A DNA stretch of 64,000 bases from Methanosarcina mazei S-6 (GTDB lineage Archaea; Halobacteriota; Methanosarcinia; Methanosarcinales; Methanosarcinaceae), in NCBI RefSeq assembly GCF_000970205.1, contig NZ_CP009512.1:2852001-2916000 (forward strand). The letters run 5' to 3'. The position numbers and the translations under genes were made by a program. The first letter of the stretch is position 1. Each line of letters starts with the position of its first letter. The notes under the pieces are model-generated. The model was not told the DNA's origin, did no database searches, and worked only from the letters and a program-made list of their open reading frames with translations. Shown piece by piece: positions 13,371 through 21,582 of the stretch.

Positions 13371-13616
13371 ATGAAAATGTCAATAATTCAAGCACTTGAA
13401 AAAATGGCAGAGCTCAACAATTACGAAGAAATTTTAGTGAAAATCAAAGATGATGACGAACCTACACCAATTGATTTAGAAATTGACGATATCCGAAAGT
13501 TCGCGGAAGATCCGGATCAGACTTTTGATTTGATGGTCACAGAGTACACGATTCGAGAGCTAGATGAAAATGGAAAAGAAAAGTTAGGAGAACCACTTTA
13601 TACAGTGGTTAAATAA
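13371..13616 (+). CDS. Small acidic protein of unknown function
   Basis: An 81-residue acidic protein that I do not recognise. It has one predicted N-terminal helix (IQALEKMAELNNYEEI) and then beta-rich, Asp/Glu-rich sequence without cysteines or membrane segments. A strong AAGGAGGAAT site seven bases before the ATG supports expression. It follows the integrase remnant directly, so it may be cargo or a leftover of an integrated element. Confidence 0.6.
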   Translation: MKMSIIQALEKMAELNNYEEILVKIKDDDEPTPIDLEIDDIRKFAEDPDQTFDLMVTEYTIRELDENGKEKLGEPLYTVVK

Positions 13617-13770
13617 TCCATTCCCTTTTCATTCCTTTTTGTGTTAACGATTCAGGCCTGGTAGCGCAAAGAATGCCTTCTTTTTTGGCATAATCAAGAA
13701 GTAAAGACTTTTCCTTAAAGTATAACGTTTTCAAAAAAGAAGTAATAAACGTTTTTAAAGGCGCTAACAT
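13609..13770 (-). CDS. Possible 53-residue ORF (doubtful)
   Basis: An open frame from ATG at 13770 to TAA at 13609 gives a 53-residue product with a hydrophobic/basic start and a plausible helix (SLLLDYAKKEGILCATRPES). It overlaps the 3' end of the neighbouring gene by eight bases on the opposite strand. There is no properly spaced ribosome binding site, so it may be a remnant. Confidence 0.25.
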   Translation of the reverse strand: MLAPLKTFITSFLKTLYFKEKSLLLDYAKKEGILCATRPESLTQKGMKREWII

Positions 13771-13874
13771 ACCTTTTTACATACTTTCTTATTTTGAATT
13801 TTGTTATTTAATTCTTCTGTAAATTGTAGAGACATTCCCAAACATCGACTTAAAAGGGCTTGTATGTCCTTCTT

Positions 13875-13936
13875 CAACCTGTAATTATATTATCAAGGAC
13901 ATCGTAGGGCTGGAAGACACGGCGGAGGAAGAATAA
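13875..13936 (+). pseudogene. Second copy of the integrase-remnant tail
   Basis: One frame reads IIKDIVGLEDTAEEE and stop, closely matching the end of the remnant at 13330-13366 (YVKDLVKLEGTEEEKEE). Both are followed by a GGAGGAA motif. This suggests two decayed copies of the same 3' end. Confidence 0.4.
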
Positions 13937-14073
13937 GGCTGTGATTCATTATAAGATAAAAATTTGTAACTGAAAAACACACAAAAGAAACAACAGCAGC
14001 CGAGTTTAAAGTTACCGTACATCAGGATATGAAATTCCCCAGAGAGGTTAGAAAGCTAAAAGGAGTCAGATAA

Positions 14074-14370
14074 ATGGCTAAAATCGAAGAAACTAACATG
14101 AAAGGCGAAATAATCATACATTAGATATGGAAAGAGCATACCGGTGGATATGAGGACGAAGAGCTTACCGGGGAGAAAATTGAGATTTCTTCCGATGGTC
14201 AAATAATACTAACTCAATATGATGAATATCTCGTGTTTTCCCCTGGTGGGCATAGTAACATAAAACGAACAACGTATAAAGTAACAGTGGATGAATTGAG
14301 AGCTTTCTTCATGTCAAAAGGCATCAAAGGAAGTGATAGAGGAATTCCTTGGAAACCTACAAAAAAATGA
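14074..14370 (+). CDS. Small protein with in-frame UAG at codon 17 (pyrrolysine candidate or pseudogene)
   Basis: From ATG at 14074, with AGGAG eight bases upstream, the frame runs 98 codons to a TGA at 14368-14370, with a single in-frame TAG at 14122-14124 (codon 17). The sequence after the TAG is protein-like (HTGGYEDEELTGEKIEISSD, later VDELRAFFMSKGI) and has no further stop. In Methanosarcina UAG can be read as pyrrolysine, so a 98-residue product is possible. Because the neighbourhood is full of remnants, a simple nonsense mutation is equally possible. Function is unknown. Confidence 0.4.
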
Positions 14371-14831
14371 ATACGATGTTAAATTAATTTCCGTCAATGA
14401 CGATCTTTTATCTTTTTTCCTTTTTGTATTCGTTCTCTTGTTTCGTTTTTCTCTTTTGTTGGTCCGGATTCCCTCCGGATCCGTGAGGGCATGCAGCAAA
14501 ATTATATCCTTTTTATGTTTGTAACTCCTATAACCATGGTTATCAATAAGGAGTATCGGCTGCAAGTTATTTATTATTATCCGAGAGCGCGGAGAAAAAG
14601 CTGCTAAATCAAATTGCGTGCGGCCACCCCACACTAAACCGACGGCCCGACAATTACCTCCAGTAATAGAGGAATTTCTTCTTTTTTGATTTAAAGGTCT
14701 TATTTACTTTCTTTTTTGAACTTCTTATTACTACCAATAATTGTCGGACAACCTCTAAAGGTTGGGATATTCATGACCCTCAGTGCTCCCGTTGTAATAA
14801 AAGTGAACCTTTTGATTCAATTTGATTATAG
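14371..14831. other. Intergenic region with inverted-repeat element
   Basis: No gene is supported. A GGTCCGGA/TCCGGATCC near-palindrome lies at about 14460-14481 and a 101-base inverted-repeat element is listed separately. Confidence 0.5.
14647..14747. mobile_element. MITE-like element with 22-base terminal inverted repeats
   Basis: The 22-base ends (14647-14668 and 14726-14747) are inverted repeats matching at about 17 of 22 positions, with outermost CCGACAATTA perfect. The interior is A/T-rich and non-coding. No clear target-site duplication was found, so it could also be a long hairpin. Confidence 0.45.
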
Positions 14832-15428
14832 TTAGGTAGTATAATTTTTGAATTGGATATTTGACATAATCTCCCAGATATACAATCCCCCCAATAAAGG
14901 TCCTATTAATAACAAGAAAGAAAACAATAACACATAATTAGCCATGCCATAGTAGCTAATCCCTAATATCTCAGTAATAACTATTATGAAAAAAGCTACT
15001 ACAGGAAATATTTTAAGAGCTTTCATGTTTCGTGTGTCCTTGCATCCAACTGAGCAAGCAAATACATAGTAACTTAATGGTACAGCTACCAATAATAATA
15101 TCAACATGACTGTTTCTTGAATCGGACCAGAAAAAAACTCGTAATCATGTCCTAAATTCATTTTCATGTGCAAGAGAATTGCCCAAACTCCGACTATTCC
15201 AGAACAAATAAACAAAGGCAGACCAGTGATATTCCTGTTCTTTACAATCTTAAATCCAATAACTATCATTGGAAACAGATAGATCACACCTACAACAAAG
15301 TGATATAAATTCAGCTTAGGTACAAAAATGTTAACTAAAGTCATTCCAAACATTGACAAACCGAGCCAAATCCAACCAATAAAGAAAAGAGATGCCTCCC
15401 ATGGCACCTCCTTAAATCTAAACTTCAT
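14832..15428 (-). CDS. Integral membrane protein of unknown function
   Basis: A 198-residue protein with about six predicted membrane helices (for example ASLFFIGWIWLGLSMFGM near residue 13 and YVLLFSFLLLIGPLLGGLYI near 165) and short loops. I do not recognise the family. GAGGT lies eight bases before the ATG and the gene starts 17 bases after the phospholipase C-like gene, so the two form an operon. A decayed N-terminal piece of the same gene pair is present at about 20.93-21.13 kb, showing that the pair was duplicated together. Confidence 0.7.
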   Translation of the reverse strand: MKFRFKEVPWEASLFFIGWIWLGLSMFGMTLVNIFVPKLNLYHFVVGVIYLFPMIVIGFKIVKNRNITGLPLFICSGIVGVWAILLHMKMNLGHDYEFFSGPIQETVMLILLLVAVPLSYYVFACSVGCKDTRNMKALKIFPVVAFFIIVITEILGISYYGMANYVLLFSFLLLIGPLLGGLYIWEIMSNIQFKNYTT

Positions 15429-15445
15429 TTAAAGTTACCTCTTCT

Positions 15446-16549
15446 TCACATTATATAATCATATAATCCATGGGCATATTTTGCGCACTCTTGGACACAC
15501 TGGGCAGTATAGTAAGCTACGTAGATGTCTGAGCCAAAATTTTGAGGGTCATTGTACATCTCGGTCCAGATATAGTCAAAATACTGGCTACTATGCTCAG
15601 CGTTGTCTTCAACCGCTTCTTCAGGATCAGTTACAGTTATTGATTGAGTATTATACTGCACATAATCCTTAAACTCATATCCTGAAGTCCACTGGCCGTT
15701 CACATAATTCTCATAGATGCTATGGTATGTGGTTTCATAAGAGTTCCAAATGTACTGACCACCCTGTTGGATTACTCCATCACTATGGAACGGGATACCC
15801 GGATCAATTAGATAATGACTTGAGTAACCAAATCTTTGATGTGCAGTAGACCAATATCCATTATTCACTGCAGAAATGGCTGAATCTGCAAACTCATTAC
15901 ACCTATCAGGTGCTCCTCCAATATGCAGTGACCCATCTTCATAGTGATTATAATATCTATAGAATGGTTCCGGGTCCATCACACCATTATCTGGGTCGTC
16001 AGCTGCATCTTTAGCATAATTCCTATAGGAAGACCCATCACAAGCATAGTAAGCATAGTCCTTATGTGGGGTAGAAAGCCACTTCACGGAGACAGGCTCA
16101 TAACTTTTCAAAGACTCATTGACTAGCATAGGACCAATCTCACTCATAAATTCATAATCATCTTTGGTGATCTAATCTGGATACCTATCCCAGAGATCTT
16201 TGATACCAACTTTATATCTGTCTTTCTCCTTCTCAGAAACATTAAAACCATCAATGTACTTGAAGGTGACAGACCTACTTTCCTCCTGAGTACCAGCGAA
16301 AGCAAGCGCTCTATAAGGCATTGCCTTAACGACGTCCGGTAAAGAAGCCTGTAGCTCCAGGTAATCTACAACTTCCTTCAGTCCTTCTTCACCGAGCTCA
16401 GCTTCCAAGGCCTCAATCTTTAACTGAGCAGCATCTTTAGTTAGGTTGGTTTGTTGTTCTTCGACGGAAGCCATTGCTGATGGTATCAACGCCATGCCAA
16501 CCAGCATTGTCAAAAGAATTAGCCCTATTGTTATTTTGTTCTTAACCAT
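15446..16549 (-). CDS. Secreted zinc-dependent phospholipase C-like protein with in-frame UAG (pyrrolysine candidate)
   Basis: Two open frames are separated by a single TAG at 16172-16174 and are in the same phase: 125 codons, the TAG as codon 126, then 241 codons to the end. The first part has a signal peptide (MVKNKITIG start, AMA cleavage site). The second has the zinc ligands of the PLC/S1-P1 nuclease fold: AADDPD, NHYEDG, then H-x3-D-x5-H in SHYLIDPGIPFH and H-x3-E in YHSIYE, spacings as in Bacillus cereus PLC. Neither part alone would be a secreted enzyme. GGAG seven bases before the ATG at 16549 sets the start. In Methanosarcina read-through with pyrrolysine is plausible. A recent nonsense mutation (for instance CAG to TAG) is the alternative. 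Confidence 0.75.
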
Positions 16550-16559
16550 ATTTTTTCTC

Positions 16560-17138
16560 CTGTTTAGCACCAGGAGGCAGAATAAGGCAAGCTTAAATAC
16601 ACGCAAAGCTAACATAATCACTGCCTCTTAGGGCGCGTTTATGGAGTTCGGGTGACATTGGGAAACTATATTTGAACTCCATAAATTCCTCTTACCTAAC
16701 TCCTTATAAGTTTTCTGTGTAAACTTCCAAACTATTTCTTTTTCATACGTGTTATGAATCTAAAATTAGTTCGTAATATTTGATTGTTTGATGGTCTGGA
16801 GAGAAACTATATATGAGCATATTGACCCAACCCATATTCCAAAGTTTATATAATAGCTCAAGTGTAATAACAAGAAAAAAACCTAATTCGATTGTTATGT
16901 TAGGTATTATTAAGTTTAGACCTGATTATTGTAAAAAACACTTAACAAAGCACAATTAATGCTTAACAAAGCACTGCTGAATGAAGAGCTCAAAAAGTTA
17001 TTAAGAGAAAAGTATCCTGCCCTTTTTGAAGAACTTAGCCAAGATGAACCTTGATTATCCATGTAAGAAATCCTCTCCTACTTAACAAATAAATTTCCAC
17101 AGATTTACTCTTTTGGTACAACCCATTATTTTAATAAT
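16560..17138. repeat. Leader/promoter repeat, copy 1
   Basis: This stretch is the first of three diverged copies of one non-coding cassette (copy 2 from 19131, copy 3 from 22361). Shared landmarks are the GAGGCA...TGCCTCTTAGGG ends near the secreted-gene start, AACTCCATAAATTCCTCTTA, TTTGATTGTTTGATGGTCTG, ATATATGAGCATATTGAC and GTTTATATAATAGCTCAAG. On the minus strand TATTTAAGC lies about 50 bases before the secreted-gene ATG and may be its TATA box; TTTATATAAT could serve the plus strand. Confidence 0.85.
16959..17054 (+). CDS. Possible 31-residue ORF in leader copy 1
   Basis: ATG at 16959 opens a 31-codon frame rich in Lys, Glu and Leu (NEELKKLLREKYPALFEELS) ending in TGA at 17054. The matching stretches in leader copies 2 and 3 have lost the start and gained stops. 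There is no good ribosome binding site. It may be a leader peptide or the relic of a longer gene. Confidence 0.3.
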   Translation: MLNKALLNEELKKLLREKYPALFEELSQDEP

Positions 17139-17255
17139 TAGGACTTACGCGGTTGAACTGAAAAACAACAGCTCTAAACCTTCAACTGTCTAAATCTGCG
17201 ATTTAACTGCAAGGTCTATTGATCATGATCTCAATCCTCAAGTGCGTAAGTCCTA
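17139..17255. mobile_element. MITE with 12-base terminal inverted repeats and 5-base target duplication
   Basis: The ends TAGGACTTACGC (17139-17150) and GCGTAAGTCCTA (17244-17255) are perfect inverted repeats. The element is flanked by ATAAT on both sides. The uninterrupted site is seen in leader copies 2 and 3 (TTAATAATATCAG), so the insertion and its 5-base duplication can be read directly. It is 117 bases long and codes for nothing. Confidence 0.9.
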
Positions 17256-17311
17256 ATAATATCATTGTTATAATGCAAGCGCATGTCCTCCGAGTCGCAA
17301 AGGGATGAATT
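17256..17311 (+). pseudogene. Fragment of the SLC41/MgtE-type gene start
   Basis: After the MITE the sequence matches the first codons of the transporter gene at 22950 (ATGTCCTCCGAGTCGCAAAG) for about 20 bases past the ATG, then breaks into the IS1-family remnant. This is the third and shortest copy of that gene's beginning in the window. Confidence 0.75.
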
Positions 17312-17570
17312 TCCGTTCCTCTAATGCCAAAAGAGCAGTTAATAAACTTTTTCCCAACTCTATCAACAGCAATCCAGATCCAGCAATATTTTTTTGTTAC
17401 CGATGTAAGTGTGCATCTCATCCATTTCAACAATAGGCATTTCATTTTCGCTTTTTAGATCTTCTAGCTCCTGACAAAACTTCTATCCATTTTTGGACAG
17501 AAACATGACTTACCCCTAAAAATCACCCTATTGAGCGAAATCCTAATCCTTCAAGATAGAGTCGCCATCA
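17312..17570 (-). pseudogene. IS1-family transposase remnant
   Basis: On the minus strand, conceptual translation with one frameshift and two or more stops gives RLYLEGLGFRSIG, then FLGVSHVSVQKWIE (the helix-turn-helix of IS1-type transposases), EMDEMHTYIG (the first catalytic Asp region), and YCWIWIAVDRVGKKFINCSF (the second Asp region). No intact frame remains. It lies between the transporter fragment and the 17.8 kb gene. Confidence 0.75.
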
Positions 17571-17811
17571 ACGCTGTTAGTTAAATAATTCGGGATAAAA
17601 CAATACACACGCTTGTGTTATGTATTTATATACAACCAGTAAAAAGCAGAACATGGGAAATCTTTCCTGATCATGTTCCTGACTTAACAAGTATCCAGTA
17701 GACAAAAACCTTGTAGAGCCTGTAATTGTTCAAAAAGAGAAAAAGGAGTTAAAGATTACACATATCATTTAATTATGCTCAATTTATTCTCAATTACTTC
17801 TCACCACTTTA

Positions 17812-18150
17812 TTAATCAGCAGAGTAATAACTTATATGATAATACTCATTATTCAGTTTTATATATTCAGTCTTGTTGTCGCGCATGATGTTAGCAAACT
17901 CCGTCATATTCCCATTATGGTCAAAAGGGAGCTTAATATCTTTTCCAGGATTACTTATTGCTTCTTTGACATAGGGGTATTTCTCGATATCTGCTAAACT
18001 GAATTCTACATATTTCTCTGGAGTATCTTGAAGTTTATCCGCGCGAACATACGTGCCTGCGCCAGGCTGATAAATCATCAAAAAGAAAATAAGGCATATT
18101 ACTAGAACCGCAAAAGAAATAGCTGCTAAAATTTTTGTCCTTGCTTTCAT
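17812..18150 (-). CDS. Small secreted or membrane-anchored protein
   Basis: A 112-residue protein with an N-terminal hydrophobic segment at residues about 8-29 (ILAAISFAVLVICLIFFLMI) and a soluble domain with DIEKYPYVKEAISNPGKDIKL. The hydrophobic segment is followed by no clear cleavage site, so it may be an anchor. I do not recognise the family. It lies 62 bases downstream of the metzincin-like gene on the same strand and may be co-transcribed. Confidence 0.6.
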   Translation of the reverse strand: MKARTKILAAISFAVLVICLIFFLMIYQPGAGTYVRADKLQDTPEKYVEFSLADIEKYPYVKEAISNPGKDIKLPFDHNGNMTEFANIMRDNKTEYIKLNNEYYHISYYSAD

Positions 18151-18212
18151 TTAATAAATTCTCCAAGCACACTATAAAAATAAATGTAGGATTAAATCCT
18201 GCATGAAACGAT

Positions 18213-19112
18213 TTAAAAAATATTTCTATTAGTTTCAATAATTTGATCGCAATTACTGCACCAATTATCTGTCGACATCATAAACGTGTATGTCATTATG
18301 CATGTTGGACCAGCATATCCATGATCTCGACAATCATAGCTGTGTGACGCTTCATGCTGTGCAACATGCCAATCCCAACCTGAAGTTATTTGATGTTGCA
18401 TTATCCATGCACCAGTTAGATACTCAGAATAACCTCTATTACTTAATCCCTGATCACTGAAAACGGCAAGCATATCCATGCCTTGATGATTAGAATTCCA
18501 TCCAGTTTCACTTTTTGCTTCATTGAGAAGTAAAACGACATCATCTGTATTGTCATTACTATCCCATATTGAATATTTGCCTACAACAAAATCTATATTA
18601 TGGTCGTTGTAGAATGCGTTGTCAGCATTTTCGATGGTGTTGTATGCTTGAGTCTGCCAGTTATTTCCGAAAGTACTCCGGTACTCTTCATCTGCAACTA
18701 TCCAAACATTAACCGTATTTGTTGTCGTTGTTGCTTTGGTTGAGGTTTGTTGACTAATATTTCTTGATGTAAAATTTTCTATTACTGCCTTTTTTATATC
18801 TTCAGGATAATTAGTAGGGAGATTTTCCAAATCCTTAAGGCTTTCAATCTGTACAGGTTTAACTTTTAGATCTTCCTCAATCATTTTTCTTACCGTTTCA
18901 TTTTGTTCAGCAAGGGCGCGACGTTCATCCCCGCTAAGCCGATTTAACTCGTCACCTTTTTCAAACCAAGGATCAGGGACAGATATATTATCTTGATTCT
19001 CTTTTTCCGTAATATTCTGTTGCACCTCTACTGCACTCACTGGTGGTATCAATGCCATGCCAACCAGCATTGTCAAAAGAATTACTCCTATTGTTATTTT
19101 GTTCTTAACCAT
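18213..19112 (-). CDS. Secreted metzincin-like zinc protease
   Basis: The protein (299 residues from the ATG at 19112) has the cassette signal peptide MVKNKITIGVILLTMLVGMA with cleavage near VSA. Near the C-terminus HEASHSYDCRD fits HExxHxxxxxD, with the third ligand as Asp as in snapalysin-type metzincins, and CIMTY 12 residues later fits the Met-turn. The N-terminal 120 residues look like a propeptide. I chose the ATG at 19112 because GGAG lies seven bases upstream; a GTG seven codons earlier is also open. It belongs to the second copy of the repeated cassette. Substrates are unknown. Confidence 0.75.
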   Translation of the reverse strand: MVKNKITIGVILLTMLVGMALIPPVSAVEVQQNITEKENQDNISVPDPWFEKGDELNRLSGDERRALAEQNETVRKMIEEDLKVKPVQIESLKDLENLPTNYPEDIKKAVIENFTSRNISQQTSTKATTTTNTVNVWIVADEEYRSTFGNNWQTQAYNTIENADNAFYNDHNIDFVVGKYSIWDSNDNTDDVVLLLNEAKSETGWNSNHQGMDMLAVFSDQGLSNRGYSEYLTGAWIMQHQITSGWDWHVAQHEASHSYDCRDHGYAGPTCIMTYTFMMSTDNWCSNCDQIIETNRNIF

Positions 19113-19130
19113 ATTTTTTCTCCTGTTTAG

Positions 19131-19888
19131 CACCCAGGAGGCGAAAATCAGGCAAGCTTAAATACAGAAAAGCTAACATAATCACTGCCTCTTAGGGGCT
19201 TATTTTGTGGAGTTCGTGTGGTACGGGAAATACTTCTGAACTCCATAAATTCCTCTTACCTAACTCCTTATAAGTTTTCTGTCCATTCCATCAAACTATC
19301 TCTTTTTCATAGTTCTTTCGAGTCTGAAATTAATTCGTAATATTTGATTGTTTGATGGTCTGGAGAGAGACTATATATATGAGCATATTGACCTGACTCA
19401 TATTCTAAGGTTTATATAATAGCTCAAGTGTAACAACAAGAAGAAATCTATGTCGATTCCTATGTTTGAGATTATTAAGTTTAGACCTGATTACTGTAAA
19501 AACACTTAATAAAGAACAATTAACGCCTAACAAAGCGTTATTGAATGAAGGACTTAAAAAACCATTAAGAGAAATATTATACTCCTTTTGAAGAACTTAG
19601 TCAAGATGAACCTTGATTATCTATGCAAGAAAACCTTTATAATAACAAAGAAATTTTCCACATACTCTTTTTTTGAATGTTACCCATTATTTTAATAATA
19701 TCAGCGTATAATACAACCGCATGTCCTCAGAGTCGCAAAGGGATGAGGATATCTTCGAATCCCAGTTTATAGATAAGTACCTCAGCGAATATGCGAGCAT
19801 TTCTTCAATCGTACGCGAGGCGCTTCTCTTTGAGCTTCTTGCGACTGTGGGAGGAGTCGTTGCAGGAATAATTCTTTCAGGAATTAGG
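19131..19888. repeat. Leader/promoter repeat, copy 2
   Basis: About 750 bases nearly identical to 22361-23107 (copy 3). The repeat runs from just upstream of the secreted-gene start through the divergent promoter region and into the first ~50 codons of the transporter gene. Copies 2 and 3 are far closer to each other than to copy 1. Confidence 0.9.
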
Positions 19889-19930
19889 CAGACTAAGCTT
19901 TCAAATAAAACGAAGTCTCGAAGTCTGTAA
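19721..19930 (+). pseudogene. Truncated copy of the SLC41/MgtE-type transporter gene
   Basis: The first 53 codons match the intact gene at 22950 with few substitutions, up to GIILS. The frame then runs into unrelated sequence for 16 codons and stops at TAA (19928-19930). No membrane core remains, so the product cannot transport. It is the broken end of duplication copy 2. Confidence 0.85.
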
Positions 19931-20114
19931 TAGAGTTATTTTTGCTTGATTCGTTTTCATCTGAGCTACTACCATAACCAGATTCAGAATTTTTTTTGAA
20001 TTATTGAGTCTGACTGCGTTTTTTTAAAGTCAAATTCTACAAGTAAAATATTAGAATTAATTGGGTATAACAGGTAATGAGAAGTCGTCCGTTAAAAGCA
20101 GGCGACATTTCATA

Positions 20115-20834
20115 TTAATAGTAAGTTCCTTCTCCTGTAAAAAGTTGACCATTTACTGTTGTCCATCCAGCCTGAGATCCAGACAACTTAATTTCCATGT
20201 CTTCCCAATAACTGTTATACAGCCATCCTCCGATCCACCATCCATTACGTCCGTTCAGGTAGACGGAAATGCTGACGTTTGCATCCGAGGATGTATCATA
20301 GTAGGCATACATCTTGCTTTCATAATCAAAGATCTCAGATGCCGGTGGATAAGGTCTTCTGGTGACATTCTGCGTAAGGTTGTACTTGGGCATAAGAACC
20401 ATTTCATTGCTCAGCGGGTTCATTGTATCTATGGTCTGGTTAGTGAATAAGGTCATGCTAAACATGTTTGGAGACAGAATCGTCTTTGAATCTCTACTTC
20501 GGGTAGCGTATTTTGGCTCAATTTTCTCATTTTTTATAGAAAGCATTAATCCGTGCTCCGTATCAACCAGGGTATATTTCCATGAATGATCATAGTCATT
20601 GAAGTGATGCTCTACAATATCTGTGCCTACGGACGATGTGTTGTTTATCACCGGGAGCGGAAGGTAAAGAGTAACATTGCTCAGGGTCGAGTCTGTAGTT
20701 AACTCAATATAGTAATCATAGCTGCTAATGTGATTCCTATCATACATCCTCTGCTTTTGGTCTTGCCACCAGATAGACAACAACACAGCAGAAATGATTA
20801 TTAATAGTACAATTATTTTGTAACGAGTCCTCAT
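20115..20834 (-). CDS. Exported protein of unknown function
   Basis: A 239-residue protein with one N-terminal hydrophobic segment (residues about 7-23) and an extracytoplasmic domain with several Asn-x-Ser/Thr sites (for example NVT, NNT, NQT, NVS), which in Methanosarcina can be glycosylated. The C-terminal half is rich in Trp, Tyr and Gly (NGRNGWWIGGWLYNSYWED). I do not recognise a family. It lies in the cassette region but does not carry the shared signal peptide. Confidence 0.6.
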   Translation of the reverse strand: MRTRYKIIVLLIIISAVLLSIWWQDQKQRMYDRNHISSYDYYIELTTDSTLSNVTLYLPLPVINNTSSVGTDIVEHHFNDYDHSWKYTLVDTEHGLMLSIKNEKIEPKYATRSRDSKTILSPNMFSMTLFTNQTIDTMNPLSNEMVLMPKYNLTQNVTRRPYPPASEIFDYESKMYAYYDTSSDANVSISVYLNGRNGWWIGGWLYNSYWEDMEIKLSGSQAGWTTVNGQLFTGEGTYY

Positions 20835-20934
20835 ATTTCATCACCTATCCACCCCTGGGAAGGATCTAAATCAAACATAAATTTGACAACTTACTGAACC
20901 ACGGTAATAACTTGTTTCTTGTCCATGATAGGGA

Positions 20935-20997
20935 AAAATAGTAGTAAAGAAAGAGATGCCTTTGAAGGCATCTTCTTAAATATAAACCCATTTCAGA
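20935..20997 (-). pseudogene. N-terminal remnant of the six-helix membrane protein gene
   Basis: The minus strand gives KKMPSKASLF after a frameshift, matching KEVPWEASLFF near the start of the 14832-15428 protein. It directly follows the phospholipase remnant, the same order as in the intact pair. Confidence 0.5.
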
Positions 20998-21135
20998 TTA
21001 TGTCATAATATAATCATACAACCCATGGTTATACTTTGCAGTTTTTTGGACACACAGGAGAGTATAGTACTGTACAAAGTAATATGAACCAAACGTGTCA
21101 GGATGGTTATTCACCTTATCCCAAATGTAGAGGCT
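20998..21135 (-). pseudogene. C-terminal remnant of a second phospholipase C-like gene
   Basis: The frame reads LYIWDKVNNHPDTFGSYYF and continues to AKYNHGLYDYIMT and stop, clearly related to the last 45 residues of the 15446-16549 protein (DYIWTEMYNDPQNFG...AKYAHGLYDYIM). All zinc-ligand regions are missing. It is in frame with the small upstream ORF across a TAG at 21136-21138. Confidence 0.75.
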
Positions 21136-21348
21136 CTAAGACAATCTGCTGTAATGATTTACGATATATATAATTATGATTATGATTGAGTACACGATGA
21201 GAGATTCGATAAAAGTTCCAACAATTACACTTATAATAGTTGATAAATCAGCAGGTACAATCACAAAGAACGAATTAAAAACTAAGAAAAAGGCGAAGCA
21301 AGCGATAAATAATATTCCATAACTTGATTTTTTCATTATAAATTCCAT
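21136..21348 (-). CDS. Small two-helix membrane protein, possibly chimeric
   Basis: A 70-residue protein with two hydrophobic segments (YGILFIACFAFFLVFNSFFV and LIVYSIIIIIIYIV). The stop is TAG, and the frame continues without interruption into the phospholipase C-like remnant. If the UAG were read, the product would gain 45 residues. More simply, recombination joined this ORF to the broken phospholipase gene. Its function is unknown. Confidence 0.45.
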   Translation of the reverse strand: MEFIMKKSSYGILFIACFAFFLVFNSFFVIVPADLSTIISVIVGTFIESLIVYSIIIIIIYIVNHYSRLS

Positions 21349-21582
21349 CCCTACTGATAAATTCTTGGTTTGACTGAATTAATTTCCTTGTTTACAATTT
21401 ATTTCATTTTAGTGTCGGCCTAAATTTTAGTTGTCCTTATAGTAGAAGTTTCAGAACTTTTGAATAAAATTTATCCTTCACTATTTGGAAATAGTTATTG
21501 AGGACTTTGTGCTTAAAATTCTCAATAACTATTTCACAATCCGATATTTTACATCTTATAGCTATATTTTTAAGTTATTTCA

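Noticed and set aside
14314-14634. 106-codon minus-strand frame
   Set aside because: It overlaps the UAG-containing ORF and the near-palindrome, and its composition is not protein-like.
17203-17445. 80-codon frame as an intact gene
   Set aside because: Part of it is an IS1 transposase fragment but the frame begins and ends arbitrarily and runs into the MITE; it is listed as a remnant instead.
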